31,444 bases of DNA from a virus: positions 1-31,444 of the IMG/VR virus record IMGVR_UViG_3300048135_000891. One strand, given 5' to 3'. This document shows, piece after piece, positions 29,301 to 31,444 of this stretch. The translations under genes were made by a program, and so were the position numbers. How positions within the stretch are numbered: position 1 is the first letter of the stretch; every line of letters begins with the position of its first letter. The notes under the pieces are model-generated. The model was not told the DNA's origin, searched no databases, and worked only from the letters and a program-made list of their open reading frames with translations.

Positions 29301-30250
29301 GCTTCTAATATTGGTCTTTCGTAATTTGGTGTTCCATCATCATTTTCCTCGTATTGTCCCGAAAACCTAATAGTCTCAATATCCCCCTCGCCCGTTGTAA
29401 GGGAACACTTTTCGCCCATTTGGTTATCAACATTACATTGAACTCTTACCGAATCCTTTCCTGAATCAGTAAAGGCCCCACCCATCATGATTGAATATGG
29501 TTCTATCCTAATACCTTGTTCAGATAAATCATAATCTGTCCTTGTAATTCCAATTTCACATAAATCCTCGTTACCCCAAAAAGGATAAACTTCCAAACTC
29601 TCTTCAAAAGTTAATGTCTGTGGTAAACTTCCAATATCAGAACTACTTCTAAATGTGTAATTGTTTTCAAACTTTTCTTCAGAAACCCCCTCATAAATAA
29701 AATCATAAGGTACTAACGACTGACATCCCATGTCGGACAAATCCACATCTACATGTATTGTTTGTTTACCGACAGGAACCCCCCATATCATGAAATCACC
29801 AGCGTCGTTAGTCTTTACAGTGTACTTATAATATTTTTCATAAACATATAGTACTTCCTCTCTTGTTAGAATATCTTCTTGATCAGGAAATGTACCTGTA
29901 GGAGTATGTCCTGTGTGTTGTTTCCTTTTTGGAAAAAGATTGTACTTGTATCCGTCTGTATTTGTGTCCTGTGTTAATTTATATGGATAAAGTGCAGATA
30001 CTACAGGATCTTGCTCATCAACATCGTCCAAGGGTATAAAAATAGAGACCCTTGCATTTGCAACACCAAACCCTTGGTTTGCACTGATTCTACCACAAAC
30101 AACCCCATAATCAGCACAAAGAGATGTGTATGCATCTTTTTGACTAAATTTGAGTGAAAGTATTTCTAATAAGTCATAATCTTGTTTTAACTCTACAGTC
30201 AATTTTTGATTATTACCTATTTCAGTACGTATTCTGTGTTTCTGCATCAT
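26306..30250 (-). CDS. Large baseplate structural protein in the T4 gp7 position
   Basis: 1314 residues. Near the N-terminus, residues about 48-185 resemble a carboxypeptidase-regulatory-like beta domain (GRISANQGFGVANARVSIFI, later TNDAGDFMIWGVPVGKQTI). A second DKEGNFFFRVPM segment near residue 340 may be another. Residues about 505-555 are strikingly hydrophobic (FLIIIILNFL, then IYLLITQFALDFIIETLF) and end in a basic FKKRFF stretch. Later parts are Cys-rich and Gly/Asp-rich; the protein ends GGPYFFYFGLRTGKSSWNKF. It lies directly after the gp6-like gene and has a length compatible with T4 gp7 (1032 residues), the other large wedge protein, but direct homology was not seen. A baseplate wedge or hub-periphery role is therefore inferred from order. 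Two tandem ATGs (30250 and 30247) are possible starts. Confidence 0.78.
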   Translation of the reverse strand: MMQKHRIRTEIGNNQKLTVELKQDYDLLEILSLKFSQKDAYTSLCADYGVVCGRISANQGFGVANARVSIFIPLDDVDEQDPVVSALYPYKLTQDTNTDGYKYNLFPKRKQHTGHTPTGTFPDQEDILTREEVLYVYEKYYKYTVKTNDAGDFMIWGVPVGKQTIHVDVDLSDMGCQSLVPYDFIYEGVSEEKFENNYTFRSSSDIGSLPQTLTFEESLEVYPFWGNEDLCEIGITRTDYDLSEQGIRIEPYSIMMGGAFTDSGKDSVRVQCNVDNQMGEKCSLTTGEGDIETIRFSGQYEENDDGTPNYERPILEAIQLDSQIDKEGNFFFRVPMNMGYRITNEFGELVETKDTQRGIPTRGTYRFRLSLQNDNGARKQYRGKYLIPQIKEHQLGPSGFPYTDKKSYAFSTDLDDYPTDAMDDITGINNNGFSNDMFYSFRYNRVYTVSSFINQYNNKGWWEKNFSLFTKDKNESFIGIKEIQPSIEEDCANNNEYFPINDAVSNFKFKFLIIIILNFLERIYLLITQFALDFIIETLFDIAEALYSFYLGWPFKKRFFAGPARSIANVAKKAQITTIRRLGLVNYPDCYECNTNPGTDEQTAGGEESEYQLLLSNGNVAPTIDENTDLENYITTNSLSSVLSNSNCVHDYNPNSEADDDPPGLTIPIGGVTNLKNYIIKYITVAEIPEIPEVTATQQNIDDGDLTAIDGPQNGAPATALTDIMVVFVPAVPPIYEYKYVGYGSPYPLEGADFEGVTINIHDDVYVANGLENNSPLPISVSGTALQSSYVILISNVYFVSELTQVSQGVQPIVEGGCQKYDTIYDPSHGELKAYINSTGQQTYDHFVNNPNTHVNYPDIFYDGNEDPCDPVPPIPDIVASVSVKAENSDLGTDFYCTSKRNCHFPRRVALIQGWCGVVGLDSEDCDGTASGYSEFADGQYALVATTGKNSKLIKNYSRRKLLGKLMCAGITSYSFGNSWLNGSLYFFQFRRRKGGDNARYCKDLIERISDDTGVHYYYRSTPYHNGNFIGQVGESGYGEILFPTTIMDLGPRNMFIKEICVDPELDVNCSVSKSIGTTSYQDINDLMEYIIASKEVKEQGKLKVQDLFDRRGGGKIDGDIAQLLNFNSQMGIYGYNDEDDESPYWSPNQQFFDGFGPVGIDFTFSEDDEDTEIVEKDGTLLRLCINSAGNLTETAQEVPYYRWNKLGDGFGSNGGDSEKQEWSLGTIHTTKYQGGWTYPGLMEIDPYNDAGGEPTDNINSHYYDGSILPPIRDCGDDNYSDTNIPIGGPYFFYFGLRTGKSSWNKFVKNFGPL

Positions 30251-30254
30251 ATCA

Positions 30255-30262
30255 TATAAATA
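30255..30262 (-). promoter_or_regulatory. TATTTATA motif before the gp7-position gene
   Basis: Exact TATTTATA on the coding strand, 4 nt before the first ATG (7 before the second), in the 60-nt gap after the gp6-like gene. Promoter function is inferred; the short spacing matches that at the VWA-like gene. Confidence 0.4.
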
Positions 30263-30310
30263 GATTGGAACCTAATTTCCCTTAATTAATAATAATACAG
30301 AAAAAGAATT

Positions 30311-31444
30311 TTAAAATGTAGTGGAACCCAAAGATTTAACCCTAATTTTTATATCTTTATTAGGGAATCTAATTTGGAAGATTTGATTACTCTTCATAAA
30401 AATTGTTGAATCTGATTGGGCAACTTGTTTTGTCTCTTCGTCACTATAACCTTGACTCACCTCCGCTGTGGAATATTCTCCACCCGTCTTTCCAAAAACT
30501 CTTAAGTCAACAACATTAACAATACCCGAGATATTTGATATTTCTTTCTGTAACTCACCTACGAATAGTGGGTCACCCATTTTTCTTTTCTCAATATTAA
30601 AGAACGATGTAGATTTAGAAACCACATCTTTTAGTATATCTGTCTGATTAATGTTTTTATCAACTAATAAATCAATTTCTAACCCCAAATCAAGTACTTC
30701 TCCACTTTGTATATCAATATAGTCATTGATCATTCTATAGTTTGTTAGATACCTTAAAATGTTGTTTTTAAGTGTAGTTGATACAGTGTCATTTAAGTTA
30801 CCCTCATCATCATAGGAAAGAAGTTTTATTTTAACTTTATTATCTTCCTCCATCACATTTACTTTCGCGGGTGCTCCATACGTAGACGGCATGGTCTCTA
30901 TTAAAACTTTATAATCGTTAAGTGTTACTGCCCTATCTTGAGCCGCAAAATTATATCCAACCATATTTCTTATTTCTTCAATTGTTGGTTGGTCCGCCCC
31001 ACCTACTGCAGGTGTAACATTAGTAGCGTTTAGTGAACGTATTACCTGACTATTAATATTTCCTAATGGTCCTGTTACATTAAATTCAACATTATCAACA
31101 CTATTGATGACATTAACACCAAGATTACTGTTTTTACCCCCACCTACTCTATATTTTATGAAGACTGTGGAGTTTTTCTTTGGAGTTGCACCTAAGGAAA
31201 GATTGTTAAGGTATGTACCTAAATTTACTTTTAACGTACCATCGTTAAATGAATCTAAATTATCTAATGGATCTATATTACCAGAACCAAAAGTCACTGA
31301 CATATAACCTTCAGGTGTATATTCTGAAATAAATTTATTACTTACTCTTTTGTAATCTCCCGCAGTAAAGTTATCCGTATCCGAGGACTTAGTTTTGTTT
31401 GGGAGAAATACCTTATCTTCCATCAAACTCTTAACTTCATACCA
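30311..31444 (-). CDS. Baseplate wedge protein, T4 gp6 / baseplate-J-like, incomplete at its N-terminus
   Basis: The frame is open to the right edge: codons for WYEVKSL precede the first ATG (MEDKVFLPN), so the N-terminus lies outside the window and 377 residues are seen. The region around residue 170 (NFAAQDRAVTLNDYKVLI, followed by YGAPAKVNV) is the characteristic motif of the T4 gp6 / baseplate-J family: A-x-D-R-A-V-T-x-x-D-Y. A further family-like stretch, INDYIDIQSGEVLDLGLEID, follows, then a C-terminal alpha/beta part. In T4, gp6 dimers form the inner ring of the baseplate and hold the wedges together; this protein should do the same. It is the upstream-most gene here, followed by a 60-nt gap and the gp7-position gene, the T4 order. 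An internal start at 31420 is unlikely given the continuing frame. Confidence 0.85.
   Translation of the reverse strand, partial: WYEVKSLMEDKVFLPNKTKSSDTDNFTAGDYKRVSNKFISEYTPEGYMSVTFGSGNIDPLDNLDSFNDGTLKVNLGTYLNNLSLGATPKKNSTVFIKYRVGGGKNSNLGVNVINSVDNVEFNVTGPLGNINSQVIRSLNATNVTPAVGGADQPTIEEIRNMVGYNFAAQDRAVTLNDYKVLIETMPSTYGAPAKVNVMEEDNKVKIKLLSYDDEGNLNDTVSTTLKNNILRYLTNYRMINDYIDIQSGEVLDLGLEIDLLVDKNINQTDILKDVVSKSTSFFNIEKRKMGDPLFVGELQKEISNISGIVNVVDLRVFGKTGGEYSTAEVSQGYSDEETKQVAQSDSTIFMKSNQIFQIRFPNKDIKIRVKSLGSTTF

Noticed and set aside
1520-30262. TATAAATA on the plus strand read as T4-type late promoters
   Set aside because: Read in that direction they would drive transcription into the ends of upstream genes as antisense, with no plus-strand gene to serve. 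The coding-strand reading TATTTATA is preferred, though antisense activity was not excluded.
31420-31426. Start of the gp6-like gene at TTG 31426 or ATG 31420
   Set aside because: The frame stays open to the window edge, and T4 gp6-type proteins are longer, so the gene most likely begins outside the window.
1-31444. Prophage or host chromosomal adhesin island
   Set aside because: SprB and cadherin repeats alone could suggest a host, but the flanking gp6-like and gpI-like genes, shared operon layout and lack of host or integration genes favour a phage genome. Integration elsewhere cannot be ruled out.

Overview
The window is part of the structural (tail and baseplate) region of a tailed phage with a contractile, T4-like baseplate. 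It is AT-rich, and all fourteen genes are on the minus strand, so transcription runs from high to low coordinates. The phage call rests on three things: a T4 gp6 / baseplate-J-like protein at the right edge, a protein with a P2 gpI-like tail segment, and tight head-to-tail packing (overlaps of 1 to 4 nt, abutting genes, gaps under 90 nt) of large beta-rich proteins. No integrase, replication gene, tRNA or CRISPR was seen. The host is inferred to be a member of the Bacteroidota, probably aquatic. The reasons are a run of SprB-type repeats, otherwise typical of the gliding adhesins of Flavobacteria, and A/T-rich translation starts that mostly lack a Shine-Dalgarno sequence.

Layout in the order of transcription. 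(1) 31444 to 21740 is the baseplate core: gp6-like wedge protein (cut by the window edge), a 1314-residue structural protein in the T4 gp7 position, then structural proteins of 581, 320, 306 (with a PKD-like domain) and 304 residues. (2) 21740 to 13935 encodes a 2601-residue protein that joins a baseplate/tail domain to an 870-residue Thr/Pro-rich array with 18 'CDFDIDVD' beads. (3) 13916 to 7746 encodes a 2056-residue adhesin: small N-terminal domain, Thr/Pro linkers, six cadherin repeats, about fourteen SprB-type repeats and a Cys-rich end. (4) 7673 to 1544 encodes five smaller modular proteins (195, 379, 420, 525 and 448 residues), each with an N-terminal beta domain, Thr/Pro linkers and exchangeable Cys-rich C-terminal modules; one carries a von Willebrand A-like domain with a MIDAS motif. 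(5) 1490 to the left edge is an unrecognised, probably structural protein, incomplete here.

The likely joint function is a baseplate decorated with long flexible fibres that recognise the host surface. The most unusual aspects are the bead-on-a-string array, the shared set of N-terminal and C-terminal modules separated by near-identical Thr/Pro-coding DNA (which would favour recombination), a TATTTATA motif in most gaps that looks like a phage promoter element, and an over-used [ST]GTT tetrapeptide in otherwise unrelated structural proteins.

No gene-free stretch exceeds 90 nt, and I found no small gene in any gap. Function calls come from reading motifs and gene order; no database search was possible.
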